64,000 nt of DNA from Akebia trifoliata (lineage: Eukaryota; Streptophyta; Magnoliopsida; Ranunculales; Lardizabalaceae), in NCBI GenBank assembly GCA_017979445.1, contig CM030707.1:20032586-20096585 (forward strand), in the 5' to 3' direction. Below the pieces are notes generated by a model. The model saw nothing but the letters and a program-made list of their open reading frames with translations. It did not search any database and had not been told where the DNA came from. Within the stretch, counting starts at the first letter, position 1, and the number at the start of each line of letters is the position of its first letter. The translations under genes and the position numbers were made by a program. Positions 43,540-62,636 of the stretch are shown in pieces.

Positions 43540-45260
43540 ATGAGCTGGGCAAAGGTGAACAAAACAGGTAAATCAAATAACACTATTGATAAGGAACATT
43601 GTTGAAAATGGATATAGTAAATGGATGAGCTAGGTTCTCATTGATGCATTCATCTACCATATTGACATGGAGAATATAGTTAATGAGACTTTTACAACCA
43701 CAACATATAGTAATATTATGACCGAATTAAATGAAAGGCTTGGGTAAGAATTCAATTGTAAACAACTCGTCAAGAATCATATGAAAACAATTTACAAAAA
43801 TCAATAAGTGTTATGATATTTTTAAAGGTGGCATGGATGGTTTTTTATGAAGTTAAGTGACAAAGATGTAGGGTGCTGAGCCATAAGTTTGAAAGGATTT
43901 GATTGAGGTTAAATTTTAATTACTAATAACTATTCTATATCACTTAAACATGCAGTAATGTTTTAGAGTTTTTTTTTTAATTTTTTTAATTTTTTTAATT
44001 TATTATTATCGAGGTTTAAAATGTTGTTTCGATACAATGTTTCGGTTTCCTAAAAAATCAAAATGAAATCAAAACATAATTGATACATTCAATACATTAT
44101 GAGACAATTATATAAGGTCTTAAAAAGGAGACCAATGTCAAGTGGTCTTTTATCAGTTTCAAAACACATGGGTTTCTCAAATCTTAATAACAAATATTGA
44201 GGGTTTCCATAAAAATCTCTTTTTTAAAGAGATTAAATGAATACAAACAACAAAAAGACCCATAACAATCTCCATAAATGGGTTTGGATGTGCAAGAAAG
44301 GGAGATGAAGGGTTTTAATGAATCTAGTTCTGATCAAGATCTTCAGCTTGATCTCTAGCTTCGATCCAACTCTGATGAGTAATTTTGTGTAGGTACGTCT
44401 CTCTCTCTCTTACCTACAAAACCCCACTATGTTTTTATCTCTCTACCAATGAAAATATATCTCTTTATCTGCTTTATATCTATCTATCTATTTCTCTTTT
44501 TATGTCTCTCTCCCCTATCTCTTTACCTCTTTTTGAGTCTGAGGTGAAAGCAGCAACGAAACAAACAATTCTTTTCTATTTCGTCTCGAAATGTTGACAA
44601 ATTGATACGTATCGATTGAAATATTTTGAAATGGGACGATATTTTAAACCATGATTGTTATAAGTAAAATTCAAAACAAAGAAGTTGATGAATACACATT
44701 TGCCTAACAATGAAATGTTAACAAAGCTCGTTGAAAATGATAAAGCAATAGGCGAGGTTGCTGAAACTACGATTAAAAAATCAAATAGATGAGAAAAAGA
44801 GAAGTAAATAGGTAGGGAGATAGAAGTCGTGGGGATGGTGAAACAACTATTGAAGATATTGATCATATGATGACAAATGAGGATGTCTTTTTGGAGAGCT
44901 TTGAAGGTACACATGACATGCATGACCAAAGTCAACCAACAACTCCTCGTGAAACAACTTTTATAACAACTACTAAGTCTACAATGTTATCACATTCCAA
45001 AAAAAATAAATGTATCATGTTCAATAAATTACTCATGAATAGATGCTTTGATGAGAGAAATTGTATTGACAATTAACAAAGAAAATGTAATTCTTCAAAA
45101 AAGAAATGAGATTCTTGATAGAAGTCAATCACACGTTTACTTAAAGGATGATGTTTTTGATAAGTTGGTAAGATTAGGAAGAATTACTTGTACCTACCTA
45201 CTCTTTCCTTATCAAAAAATCGAGAACAATGAGGGTGTTTTTTGGTTGCCTGATTGAGAG
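43540..45260 (+). pseudogene. Harbinger Myb/SANT-like partner protein remnant
   Basis: Fragments in order: LIDAFIYHIDMENIVNETFT then TTTYSNIMTELNERLG and KNHMKTIYKN (the trihelix-like SANT domain), GAEP-VWKDLIEV, ENDKAIGEVAETTIKK, and C-terminal FDKLVRLGRITCTYLLFPYQ. Plant Harbinger elements encode this DNA-binding protein next to the transposase, and the order and strand agree with the remnant upstream. Broken by stops and by an inserted TIR element near 44018-44655. Confidence 0.7.
44018..44655. mobile_element. TIR-like insertion in the Myb/SANT remnant
   Basis: The left end GGTTTAAAATGTTGTTTCGA and the right end GGGACGATATTTTAAACC are roughly inverted. CGATACAATGTTTCGG and CGTCTCGAAATGTTGAC are further paired motifs. 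It separates the two halves of the Myb/SANT coding remnant. Interior CT-rich (44395-44530). Confidence 0.45.
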
Positions 45261-46249
45261 GTATGTGTGATACTTATTGATGATGCTAAAAAGTACTGGA
45301 AATTCTTGATTCGTTTGTTTGTCATTGATAGGATATATTGTTAGATTTTACGCATTCAAAATCCTAAAGCATAACTTTAATATATTTTGATTTTCCCTAA
45401 TAGGATCTAATCTATCACATATCTCAAGCATTATAAACACAATATTTTCGTTTTCGAAGATCTCTCCTACTTGGGTTTGGAGTCGTCACTATTCTTTTTT
45501 AGAAAATGGTGTGAATAGTCACCTGGGAAGTAATTTTTGAAAAATCATTTTTTAGTTAGCAACTATTGTATATATAAGGTTTATTGGTCTACCTAAATCT
45601 AGGTAAAATGATTCATATTAAGGAGTAGAGAAGGTGTTAGGCACCCTATTCCCTCCACCATTCGTGGTAACCTCAAATTCAGTCAATTTGAAAATAAAGA
45701 TAAAAAAAGTCAAGAAATCGATTTGTGCCCTCGAGTATGAGGGACTTTGATTTATGTTTAAATCAAGAAGGACTTCCTTATTGAGGAAAGGGCCCTTCTA
45801 TAGTCCATACCTTTAACTAGTTTGAAAAATGTATATTTTTTTAGTCGATGGTCCATTTCCATAAAGAAAGGGCCCAAGGCGTGGTGTATGGATTAGTGCA
45901 AGGATTTTAGAAACATTTTGTTTTGAAAATATTTTCAACATTTACCTTTTAAACCCAGCTATAACCCAATCTATCGGAGAAAGATGAGGTTTTATTTTTT
46001 ATCCTATCTTAAGACTAAAAGAAAAATAAAATAAAAAAGAGAGGGAAAGAATTGAAAGAGGAAATTTAAAGGGGAGAAAGAAGGAAAATATTTTTCTTTT
46101 TCTTTGTCCACACCTTACATTGTTATTCTTCTTCTTTGGTCTTTCTTATTGATATCTAATTGATGAGCTTTGATTTTAGTCTTGATGTGTTAGAGGTGAA
46201 AAACTTTTAGTGGTTGGTAGATGATAGTATGATGATTGTAAGAAAGGGA

Positions 46250-46250
<1 letters not shown>

Positions 46251-46280
<30 letters not shown>

Positions 46281-46283
46281 GGA
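46251..46283. repeat. (GAGAGTT)n heptamer microsatellite
   Basis: Four to five units of the 7-base repeat GAGTTGA within the outer solo LTR. Confidence 0.85.
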
Positions 46284-47584
46284 GTTAAGAGAGAGTTGGG
46301 GGAAAGTTAAGACTTAACAAGGGAGTTCAAGTCTTTGGGACGATTGTGTTGAGAGTGAGGGGAGTTTTATAGGATTTGAAAGGTAACTTTTAGGGGTAAA
46401 ATGGGATGAAATGGTGAAAAGAGATAAAATGGTGTGAGGGTGTGTGTGTGTATATTGAGGGTGGTGGAAGGGCATTTCTAATAGGGGTGTAAGTAGGTTA
46501 TTTGTAGCCCAAATGGGTTGAGTTTTAGGTGAATTAAGTGGAATAGGTTTTGATTAGAAGAATGGGGGCGTGTAAGGTAGTGGTTGTAAATTTTTTTGAA
46601 AAGGTGAAAGAGATGGTGATAAGTGTCAAATAGGTGTAGGGTGTGTGTGTTAGGTAAGTTGATTAAGGAGAATGAGTGACGTGTAATGAGGGATTTGACA
46701 AAAGTGATGGGGGTAAGTTATGACATAAATATGGGTGAGATGTGGGTAGGTTAACTTTTTAAATAAAAATAATAGGATTGGTAGATTAATTAGGGATGTG
46801 GGTTGTGTAGACACCCCATTTTTGCATCCGCCTGATTAATCAACTCGTCAACCTGATCGCAATGATTCCCAATGATGGATGTGTATTCCATTGCTTTATT
46901 TTGTTACCAGATATGTTTCAGAAATCCGGATGAGGTTCTCGAACTGACAAAACCTTAGAAACCACGCTACGCTAGGAAAATACGACTCTAGAAACATAGA
47001 AATCATCATCTTACAGACCAAAAAGAAGCTTCACGATAAAAATCACTAAAAATGACAAAATTATCAAAATACCCCTAACATCAAAACAACCCTAGAGCCT
47101 ACGTTACGCTTAGGAAAACTCTCTCAAACACATAAAATAACAAATCGAAACCAAATAAATCATTTCACTAATTTTAACAAAATTCGACAAAATTATGAAA
47201 ATGCCCCTCATAAATTTCATGACCATTTCACATAAAAATTTCATAATGACACAAAACCAATATTTCCATTGAATTCCTTACGAAAAATCGATTCTAAAAC
47301 ATCCTGGAACATAAAAAATCGACTTAAAACGTGAAAAGTCCTTTCCGGGGGTAAAACGGTAATTTCACAATTTTCATAATTAAAATTTTCGAAATTAATA
47401 AATAAAATATTAAATAATTAAAATAAAATATTAATGAAATTAATTTAAAAAATTTGAACTAAAAAAATCGATCAATCGGGATCTCATGAAAAATTGTTGA
47501 GAGTTCGTGAGATATTTCTTTAAAGACCCCTCCATTTGGGGGTCCAAAGAATTAAAGATATTTTAGAGGGGGGTTCTCCAAAAA

Positions 47585-47760
47585 TTTAAAGTCAATCAAG
47601 CAAGACTAAAGTCAAGGTATTAAAGTCAATCAAGTAAGACTGAAGTCAAAATTAAAGTCAATTAAGCAAGACTAAAGTCAAGATATTAAAAGTCAATCAA
47701 TTAAGACTAAAGTCAAAACATTAAAAGTCAATCAAATAAGACCAAAATCATAATAGAATT
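47585..47760 (+). repeat. Five-unit tandem array in LTR U3
   Basis: Units of about 33-36 bases built on AAAGTCAATCAAGCAAGACT then AAAGTCAAGGTATT. They vary slightly and lie about 170 bases upstream of the LTR TATA box, where enhancer repeats are common in large plant LTRs. A second degenerate series (CTAATTAAA-ACTCTA) follows to 47900. Confidence 0.8.
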
Positions 47761-47929
47761 CTAATTAAATAATAACTCTATCTAATAGAGTTCTAACTAA
47801 AAAATAATTCCACGTAAAACAATTCTAATTAAAACACAATTCTACCTAAAACAAGTCTAACTAAAACACAACTCTAATTAAAAGAACTCTAATTAAATAC
47901 TAACTCTATCCAAATCAATCCTTAAAAAA

Positions 47930-47945
47930 TTCTATAAATAGAGGT
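47930..47945 (+). promoter_or_regulatory. LTR TATA box
   Basis: CTATAAATAGAGGTGC in the inner solo LTR, followed by a plausible transcription start and leader. It could drive read-through transcription to the right. Confidence 0.5.
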
Positions 47946-49295
47946 GCTCACACCCTATTTTCGTATCAATAAAAACCCTAAGAGAAGTAGGTCTAGAAGC
48001 CCCCCTAGCCTCCCATAAACCCTAATTTTAGAGCCCCAACTCTTTACCTAACATCCCTCCTTTAATTTTAGCCTAAAAAATACCTAAAAGCCTTCAAAAA
48101 AATATCCCAAAATCCACAACAAACTTGAAGAATTCAGATCCAAGAAAGAAGAGATACCTTGCCTCGAAGATCGAAAATCAAATCCGGAAACAGAACGAAG
48201 TAAGGGAGTACGGTACAAGGAACTATTTTTTGTTGGATCTGAGGGAACAAAATCTTTGCTATCGGAAAGGTATATTTTTTATTTTTTATATTTTATTTAT
48301 TTTTATTTAGGTTTTTAGCAATGTAATTTATTTGGGAGGTTAGTAAAGACCGACTTTGGCCAGGCGAGGTTGGTGCCTAACACCTTCCAACCCCGTAACA
48401 TGATCCCTAAATTCAATTCTTTTCTTGGTTCTAGATTAGTTGTTTATCCGTTTAAAGTCATTGATCGGTTCCTAGACTGTAATAACTAGGTGGCGACTCC
48501 CAATCCTCAAGGGTCAAAAGTGGATCCGCGCACCCCGCGGATCAAGGGAGCTTTCAAGTTGAGGTGATGACATGTGTCCTTTTGTCATGATCTTGGGTCA
48601 TTGTGGTGATTGGTGTGATTGTTGGATTTGGGTTGTAGCTTAGGATAAGGTTGGGTTTTGGATCTATGGGCTTGGGTTGAGTTGGATTGGATTTTAAAAA
48701 TGTGGTGATGATGGTTTTGGGTTGGATTTTAGGTCTAATGGGCTTAAAAGTTGGGATGGATTTTATTAGGGTATGATTGGGTTGGGTTGAGAAGTGAGGT
48801 GGTGAGGGTTGATTTACTTTTTGCAAGTGATGATGGGGTTGATTAAAAGAATTATGAAAGGGGTTTTGGTGGTGACTTATGTCCTATTGTGATGATTTTT
48901 GACGATTGGTTGTGATTATTGGATTGAGACTTGGGCTTGGGATAATGATTGGACTTTAAGTCTAATGGGTTTGGTGGTGGGTTGTGTGTATAGAGTTTTA
49001 AGTTTGATGGGCTTGGGTAGTGGGTTGAGTATGCATTTGAGTTAGGGTTGGATTGAGTTGCATTTGACTAGGATTGGGTTGAGAGGTGTGTGATGATGAT
49101 TTAAAAGATGGTGGATTTTTGGCCTATGGGCCAAGCAAGAAGGGAAGGGGTCTTAGACTATTTCTTAGAAGTATAAGTGAATTTTTGGAGGATTTGGGCT
49201 TTTTAGAGGATTTGGGCCTTAAGGCCTATTCTAAATTTTGTGAACTTTTGTATTTTGCATGGAGGGCCCGTCCAAATTCGAGTATCTACAAACAT

Positions 49296-49772
49296 ATTAT
49301 TTTTTCAGTGTAAAAAGAGTTGGGGATACTTACCTTATGCTATTATGAAGTCATTGATTCAAAATGTTAGAGGCGTGCCTTACTATCCACGTGTTCTTTT
49401 GAAACTTTTGAAATCCCAATCAAATTGATCATTTCTTTTAGATTCACATTCTCCTTTTTCTCTATATGAATCGGTTAGGTACTAGTGATTGATAGATATC
49501 ACTCTTATTAGAACTATCTACTATGTGTGTTTTCCACACTTCTATTCGTTTTCTCTATCTTTTCTTTCTAATATGGGGACGTTGATCCTCTTTTATAGAT
49601 ACATATTGATGGTCTAGAGTTATTCTTTTAGTAAGTTTCCTATCCATCAAGGTCTTTTAATAATTTTAACGATATTGAGACTCTTTAATATTGATATCTA
49701 TTATGTAGATAGATTTTTTATGCAATTAAACATAAAACATCGTGAGGTCACTTGGGCCATATAGTTCTAACA
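49296..49772 (-). mobile_element. Remainder of copia-2 3' LTR
   Basis: Matches 55180-55678 of the 5' LTR along its length (CAGTGTAAAA-GAGTTG, TATCCACGTGTTC, CTTGGGCCATATAG-TTCTAACA). It continues the first 93 bases at 45339-45431 across the nested insertion. Confidence 0.85.
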
Positions 49773-50301
49773 TTCTCTCACTTGACCCATTAGACCAATT
49801 GTGTTAATAGTAAATTTCAAAACATTTTGAAAAGACTCATCTTTAGGATTCTATAATAAAAAATCATTTTATACGTGATCACAAATTTAAAATGATCAAT
49901 ATTCCCAATATTCAATTAGATTCTTTAATGCCATATTTCGATTAGACATTAATGTAAGTCATAACTGTTGATATGTCATCTATGCCATACTTATTTTCAT
50001 ATATCACACTATCAATACCATTTCTGATATAATATTTAATTGTGTTTCTTTTATTTTGTCTTGTCACCTTAAATCCAAACAAAATATAGATGATATAAAT
50101 GAAAATAAGTAATAAGCAGAAACAAACTTTATTTCATACTAATATTAATATCAATTACATAACCACTTTAGAATAATCTATTCCAAATACATAAAAGATT
50201 TTTCTAAAAGGCCCAACTTCTTTATAAGTTTTTAGTGATAATCTCTTTGTCAATAGATTAATAATCATTTGAGTGGTATTAATATTTTCTAATGACATTA
50301 A

Positions 50302-52720
50302 CTATTTCTGAACTCTTTCTCTAACCACCAAGTACTTAACCTTCATGTATTTCACACAGTTCAAGTATTTTTCATTCTTAAAGAAGAATACAGTTGTGGT
50401 ATTATCACAATATATCTTCAACGGCATGTCTCTAGAGTAGACAATCCTAAGTCTTAAGATAAAATTCAACAACCATAGACTATGACTCATGGCCTCAAAA
50501 CATGCCACTAATTCAATCTCTATAATAGATGAAGTCGTAATGCTCTATTTCATACCCCTCTAGAGATAGCTTATCCTACTAGTAGAAATGTAAAACTTGA
50601 GTTAGACTATTTGTTATCAGAGCATCCTATAAAATCAAAATTCGAGTATCTGATTACTTCTAGATGATCTAATCTCCTATAAGTGAGCATATAATCTTTC
50701 ATCCATTCCTAACATTCCAATGACAAAATTAATATTCGATCAGATACATGTCTGAGCATACATCAAACTCCTAATAGCTGAAGTGTATGGAATATCTTTT
50801 ATCTGCCATATTTTTAAATCATTCTGAGGATATTGCATGAAGTTGAACTTATCTTCTTTCCCAATAGGCACATCACCAATATAACAAGATTGCATATTAT
50901 ATTTATTTAAGACTTTGTTGATATAACTTTTTTGAGATAATCCTTATAATCCTTGAGATCAATTTTTAAAGATTTCTATGCCAATGACATATGTTGCCTC
51001 ACCCATATCAACTATCTTAAAATTCTTAGTAAGATAATTTTGGGTTTCGTTCAACAAACCAAGATCACTACTAACTAACAAAATATCATCCACATATATG
51101 ACCAATATAATAAATTTGTTCCCACTGATCTCCAGATATATATATATATATTGTTTGACAATATTTTTCATAAATTCAAAAGAGGTAATGGTATCATTAA
51201 ACTTTATGTATCATTACCTTAAAATTTGTTTAAGTCTGTTAATGAATTTCTTAAGTTTATAGATTAAATTTTCTTTTTCCTTTTCTGTGAACCATTCAGG
51301 TTGTTCCATATAGATTTCTTTATCAAAATTCTTATTTAAGAAAGTCATTTTCACATCCATCTGATGTAACTCCAAATCATAATGAGCTACCAATGCCATA
51401 ATGATTCTAAGTGAGCTTTTCTTTGAAATTGGAGAGAAACTCTCAGTGTAATCGATACATTTTTTTGAGTAAAACCTTTGGTCACAAGTCTGACTTTAAA
51501 TATTTTGACATTGTCTTTTGCGTCGTACTTGATCTTGAAGACTCATTTATAATCGACTTTCTTATTTTTAGGAAGTAATTTGACGAGATCTCAAACACGG
51601 TTCTTGTCCATAAATTTTGCTCTTCTTTCATGACATCTATCCACTTGATAGAATCATCACTTTTCATTGTTTGTGAAAATGTAATCAGATCTTTATTTAT
51701 CCCAATACCAAAGTTAAATTCTTTTAGATACACCATGTAATCATCTGAAATGATAGGTCTTCTTACTCTGAGAGATCGATAGTAAATTTTCAATTACAGT
51801 GGTTAAGTCTTGATGGAACAGTAAACCAACTTACTTTAATTGCGGTCCATTCTCCTCAAGTTGTTAAACTACTTGAGAATTAACAGTTTCTTGAATATTA
51901 AGAGGTGATAGGATATTAACTCTTATTTTTTCGAGAGTTATTTTAAGTGATTTCACACACCACTAATCTCACTATTTTCCAAGAATTTGACATTTTCAGT
52001 TTCAACTATTCTCGTACTATGGTTAGAGTAATAGAACTTACATCCTTTAGAATCTTCTAGATAACCTATAAAATATCCAAAGATGATCTTGGGATCCATT
52101 TTTCTTTCTTGTGAGTTATAGATCCTTATTTCCATTGGGTAGTCCCAATATGTAAGTATCTTAAATTAGGTTTTCTACCAGTTCATAACTCGAATGGAGT
52201 CTTAGAAAATGTCTTACTAGAAATTTTATTTAAGATGTACATTACGGTCTTTAATACTTCTCCTCACAAAAATTCTGAAATTGTTGAGTAACTCAACATA
52301 CTCCTAACCATGTTTATGAGTGTACGATTATGCCTTTCATTTACATCATTCTATTGAGATATCCTAGGCATTGTATATACTGTGCACAAATACCTAATTT
52401 TTCTAAGAATTTAACAAAAGGGTTAAGGTTTTGACCTAATTCATTAAATCTACCATGATATTCACATTCTTTATCTAACTTAACTATTTTAAAAATGGTC
52501 TACAAATGTCAGTGTATATGATCTCGAAAAGTTCTTTACTTCTTGTGTCTCCTTTATTAATATGTTTGGTTTACTTTATTTTAATGCAATCTACATATAT
52601 CGAAAATTAGTGAAGTCTAAATTATCTAAAACTTTGTCCTTCATTAATCTCTCTATCTTAGCTCTGAAGATATGTCCTAAACGTTTATGCCACAAGATGG
52701 AGGAATTTTCATTAATCAAG
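50302..52720 (-). pseudogene. Copia-2 integrase tail, RT and RNase H remnants
   Basis: From high to low coordinate: an integrase-side segment at 51953-52135 (MDPKIIFGYFIGYLEDSKGC), the N-terminal RT region at 51482-51793 (SIKWIDVMKEEQNLW), RT at 51214-51399 (HQMDVKMTFLNKNFDKEIYM), RT with the catalytic YVDD block at 50959-51171 (FIILVIYVDDILLVSSD) and RNase H at 50302-50508 (MPLKIYCDNTTTVFFFKN). Many stops and frameshifts separate them. The integrase core upstream (52140-52720) is heavily decayed. Confidence 0.8.
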
Positions 52721-52840
52721 TAACGTTTCAAACTATTATTTCAATGTAAGAAAACTAAAGATTGAGCATAATCAAAATTTAAAATTAATTTTATATATAT
52801 ATCATCAATTAAAATCTCAATCCAACTAAAACTGAATGTA

Positions 52841-53134
52841 AAAATATCTTTAACTGTCCACATTATCCCAAAACTATCTAATCTAGATAATAAAATAAAT
52901 TTCTAGATATGGTATGAACATAAAAAATACTCTCTAGATCCATCTGATAACTAGTCTTCAATACTAAGTGATAGGTCCCTAAAAACAAATGTGACAATAT
53001 CTTTAACTGTTCACATTATCCCAAACTATCTAATCTAGATAATGAAATTAAATTTCTAGATTATGGTACAAATATAAAAAATATTCTCTAAATCCATCTG
53101 ATGACTAGTCTTCAATACCAAGTGATAGGTCCTT
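52841..53134 (-). repeat. 153-bp tandem duplication in copia-2
   Basis: AATATCTTTAACTGTCCACA at 52843 and AATATCTTTAACTGTTCACA at 52996 begin two copies that both run through CTATCTAATCTAGATAAT, ATCCATCTGAT and AGTGATAGGTCC. Several differences have accumulated, so this is older than the 135-bp duplication in copia-1. Confidence 0.8.
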
Positions 53135-53299
53135 ACAACTAGCATTTGCGCTTTAAGACGATTTTCCATAAAGACAGATATTTCATTTTACATTAGCTTT
53201 CTACTTGAAAGGAATCCCTGCATCGAACTCATAATATGAGTTGTAGCTCCAAAATCAATCTACTAAGTGTTATAAGGTACTTCAGTTAAATTTGATTCA

Positions 53300-54060
53300 T
53301 AACATATGAAAGAAAGAAACATACATTTATTTTCAAACTAATTCCTACGTTTTATGCATTCTTTCTTTATGTATCATGCTTTGCCACAAAAGTAGCACTT
53401 GATACCATTGTCGTTCTTCTCTTCAACCTGATTTGCATTCATAGACGTTTTCCTTTTCCCTGATAAGTTCTTTCATTTTTTTAGATTTTTCTTATTTCTT
53501 TCTTGTTTCTTGAGTCATTATAAAAGTAGACTGTTTACTTTTTTTGTCTCAATTTCATTTCCTTTTAAATGCATATGTTAGTCAGCTTGTTCATACTCCA
53601 CTTGTTTTTATTAATGTTATAATGGATCTTAAAAGGACTGAATTAAACTAGGAAAGAATTAAGGATGAACTGTACTAAGAAGAACCATCTACGCTCATTC
53701 TTAATGTTTCTTAGCTTTGAATCTTGTTTGTCATGTTGAGGATATGGTCTTGCATTCCTCGCATTCCATCATATTTCATAGTCATCAACTTAGTCATTCG
53801 AGTACCTACAAACAATTTATCAATAGACTTAAACTTTTCTTTCACGTTCTTCAAATACTTTTGTGTACTGTTAGTCGGAGATAGGAAGGTCTTGATGTTG
53901 TTAACGATTGTCATCCTCATGATCATCAAACTAAGCTTATTCAATCTTTCTCAAGTGGGAAGCAAGTTCTCTTGCTCTACCGTACTACTCTTAGTTAGGT
54001 TTGCAGGTTTTGTAGAAATGAGTACTGGGTCAAGATCCTAAACACCTATAGTGAATTGGA
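53300..54060 (-). pseudogene. Copia-2 gag remnant
   Basis: The minus-strand frame 53711-53944 contains INKLSLMIMRMTIVNN-like text, then FLSPTNSTQKYLKNVKEKFK and DKLFVGTRMTKLMTMKYDGM, with the layout of copia gag helices. A broken zinc-knuckle-like CYFCGKA-H motif lies near 53370-53400. No intact frame. Confidence 0.55.
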
Positions 54061-54689
54061 TGTGTTCATACTATTTAGAAAAAATTGATCCGATAAGGAT
54101 TGAGATGGTGAATGCATAATAATGCAATAAATTGGAAACTGAAATAAAATAAGGATAATGCTTTAATAAGTACACTTATCAATATCACTTAAACTTATTC
54201 TTTAAGTTAAATTATGTATATTTATTGTTAACTCATTTCAGGGTAAAGACTAATTTATTTATCTTATAAGAATAACATAATTTACATAATTTATTCAGTC
54301 AACTTTGTTATCTTTAGGTATCAAATCCTAGTTTTGTTAAGTTCTTGTAAATTATATTACCTTACCTAGAGTTTAATTAGTTAAATAAAATTCTTCTTTG
54401 AGCTAATCCCATTTATCTAATTATGTCTGCAATTGTAAATATTATTATTCGTTAATGTCACTCGATGACTAAATTTAATACAGTTAAATATTTCATAATT
54501 TTACTAATTAAGGTAGATTTGACAATTACAAAATTAATAGAATTTTTGTTCCTCTAAATTGTTCAACAATATTTACACAATCCTTAGATTATTCTTTAAT
54601 GTTCTAATAACATGATATGACATATAACTTTAATCAATAATTCAAAATCATATTGGATCATAATCTTGTATAAAAACACAATCAATTGA

Positions 54690-54935
54690 ATCATGATATT
54701 GGAGCAAAATTGAAATCAATTGAATCATTATATATAAGCAAAAATTGAAATCGATTGGATCATTATATATAAGCAAAAACGAAATCATTATATATAAATT
54801 CAAAATTGAAATCAATTGGATCATTATATATAAGCAAAAATAAAATCATTATATATAAATTCAAAACCGAAATAATATATAATCAAAATTTGAATTCAAT
54901 TAACAAAATAATATATAACATTGAAAATGAATTTC
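54690..54935. repeat. Leader tandem repeats of copia-2
   Basis: Units built on AAATTGAAATCAATTGGATC then ATTATATATAAGCAAAAA recur about five times with length variation. They lie between the primer-binding site and gag. Confidence 0.75.
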
Positions 54936-55683
54936 AATCATAATAATCATAGTCATATAAACGAGATCAACAAATTAGAACAAGAACTTTGTCTTAAATC
55001 ATGACAATCTTCATGCATGAATAGTTCGTAGTCAAGATATGGAGATTTAAGAACCTATGGCTCTGATATCACATGTTAGATTTTACGTATTCAAAATCTT
55101 AAAACATAATTTTAATATACTCATGATTTTTCCTTAATAGGATATAATCTATCACATATCTCAAGCATACTATTCCTTCAGTGTAAAATGAGTTGAGGGT
55201 GTTTACTTTGTGCCATTATGAAGTTGTTGATTCAGAATGTTTGAGGCATGCCTTTTCTATCCACGTGTTCCTCGAAACTTTTAAAATCTCAATCAAATTG
55301 ATCATTTCTTTTAGATTCACCTTCTCCCTTCACTCTATATGGATCGGCTAGGTACTGGTGATTGATGGATATCACTCTTATTAGAACTCTCTACTATATT
55401 CGTTTTCCACACTTCTATTCGTTCTCTATCTCTTTTCTTACTTTTTTTGAATATGGGGTCATCGATCTTCTTTTATAGATGAAGGTTAAGGGCGTATAAT
55501 TATTCTTTTATTAAGTTTCCTATCCATCAAGATCTCTTAATAACTTTAAAGAATATTAACAATTTTATTAATATTAGGACTCTTTAAGATTGATATCTAT
55601 TATGTATATAGAATCCTTGTGCAATTAAACAACAAAAACCATGAGGTCAATTGGGCCACATGATATAGAGTTCTAACATATAT

Positions 55684-62636
<6,953 letters not shown>

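Larger units (their letters stand above)
46806..48556 (+). mobile_element. Solo LTR (inner), 1.75 kb, opposite orientation
   Basis: Runs from TGTAGACACCCCATTTTTGC to GATCAAGGGAGCTTTCA (TG...CA). The flanking five bases GGTTG and AGTTG are a near-perfect target duplication. U3 contains a tandem array (47585-47760). A promoter-like CTATAAATAGAGGTGCTCAC occurs at 47932, followed by GTGCCTAACACCTTCC and GGTGGCGACTCCC landmarks. A 5' fragment of the same family is at 39085-39530. No coding sequence or partner LTR. Confidence 0.75.
45432..49290 (-). mobile_element. Solo LTR (outer) inserted in copia-2 3' LTR
   Basis: On the minus strand it begins TGTAGATACTCGAATTTGG at 49290 and ends near ATTGTGTTTATA at 45432. 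The host LTR text breaks after CAAGCAT and resumes as ATTATTTTTTCAGTG. The flanks AGCAT and AACAT are a degenerate target duplication. Internal landmarks on the minus strand: CCTATAAAACTCC (TATA box, near 46368), GTGCCTAACACCTTC and AATAGTGACGACTCC. The inner LTR has the same last two in the same order, so both are one superfamily (large Gypsy-type LTRs, possibly Tat/Ogre; family is inference). Confidence 0.7.
45339..55678 (-). mobile_element. Copia element 2, with nested solo LTRs
   Basis: The LTRs start TGTTAGATTTTACG and end TTCTAACA. The 5' LTR is 55074-55678. The 3' LTR is 45339-49772, interrupted by a 3.9-kb insertion. TATAT flanks both outer ends (45334-45338 and 55679-55683). Next to the 5' LTR the minus strand reads TGATATCAGAGCC, one base from the initiator-Met primer-binding site, and AGTGAGAGAA abuts the 3' LTR as polypurine tract. 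Interior order on the minus strand: leader repeats, gag, integrase, RT, RNase H. All frames are broken. It landed in Harbinger-derived DNA. Confidence 0.85.

Noticed and set aside
47585..47760. Regular spaced repeats that might suggest a CRISPR array
   Set aside because: The units are contiguous variants with no unique spacers, and lie in the U3 region of a plant LTR.
48554..48826. 90-codon minus frame rich in P, T and N
   Set aside because: It derives from GGGTTG-type low-complexity sequence inside the outer solo LTR.
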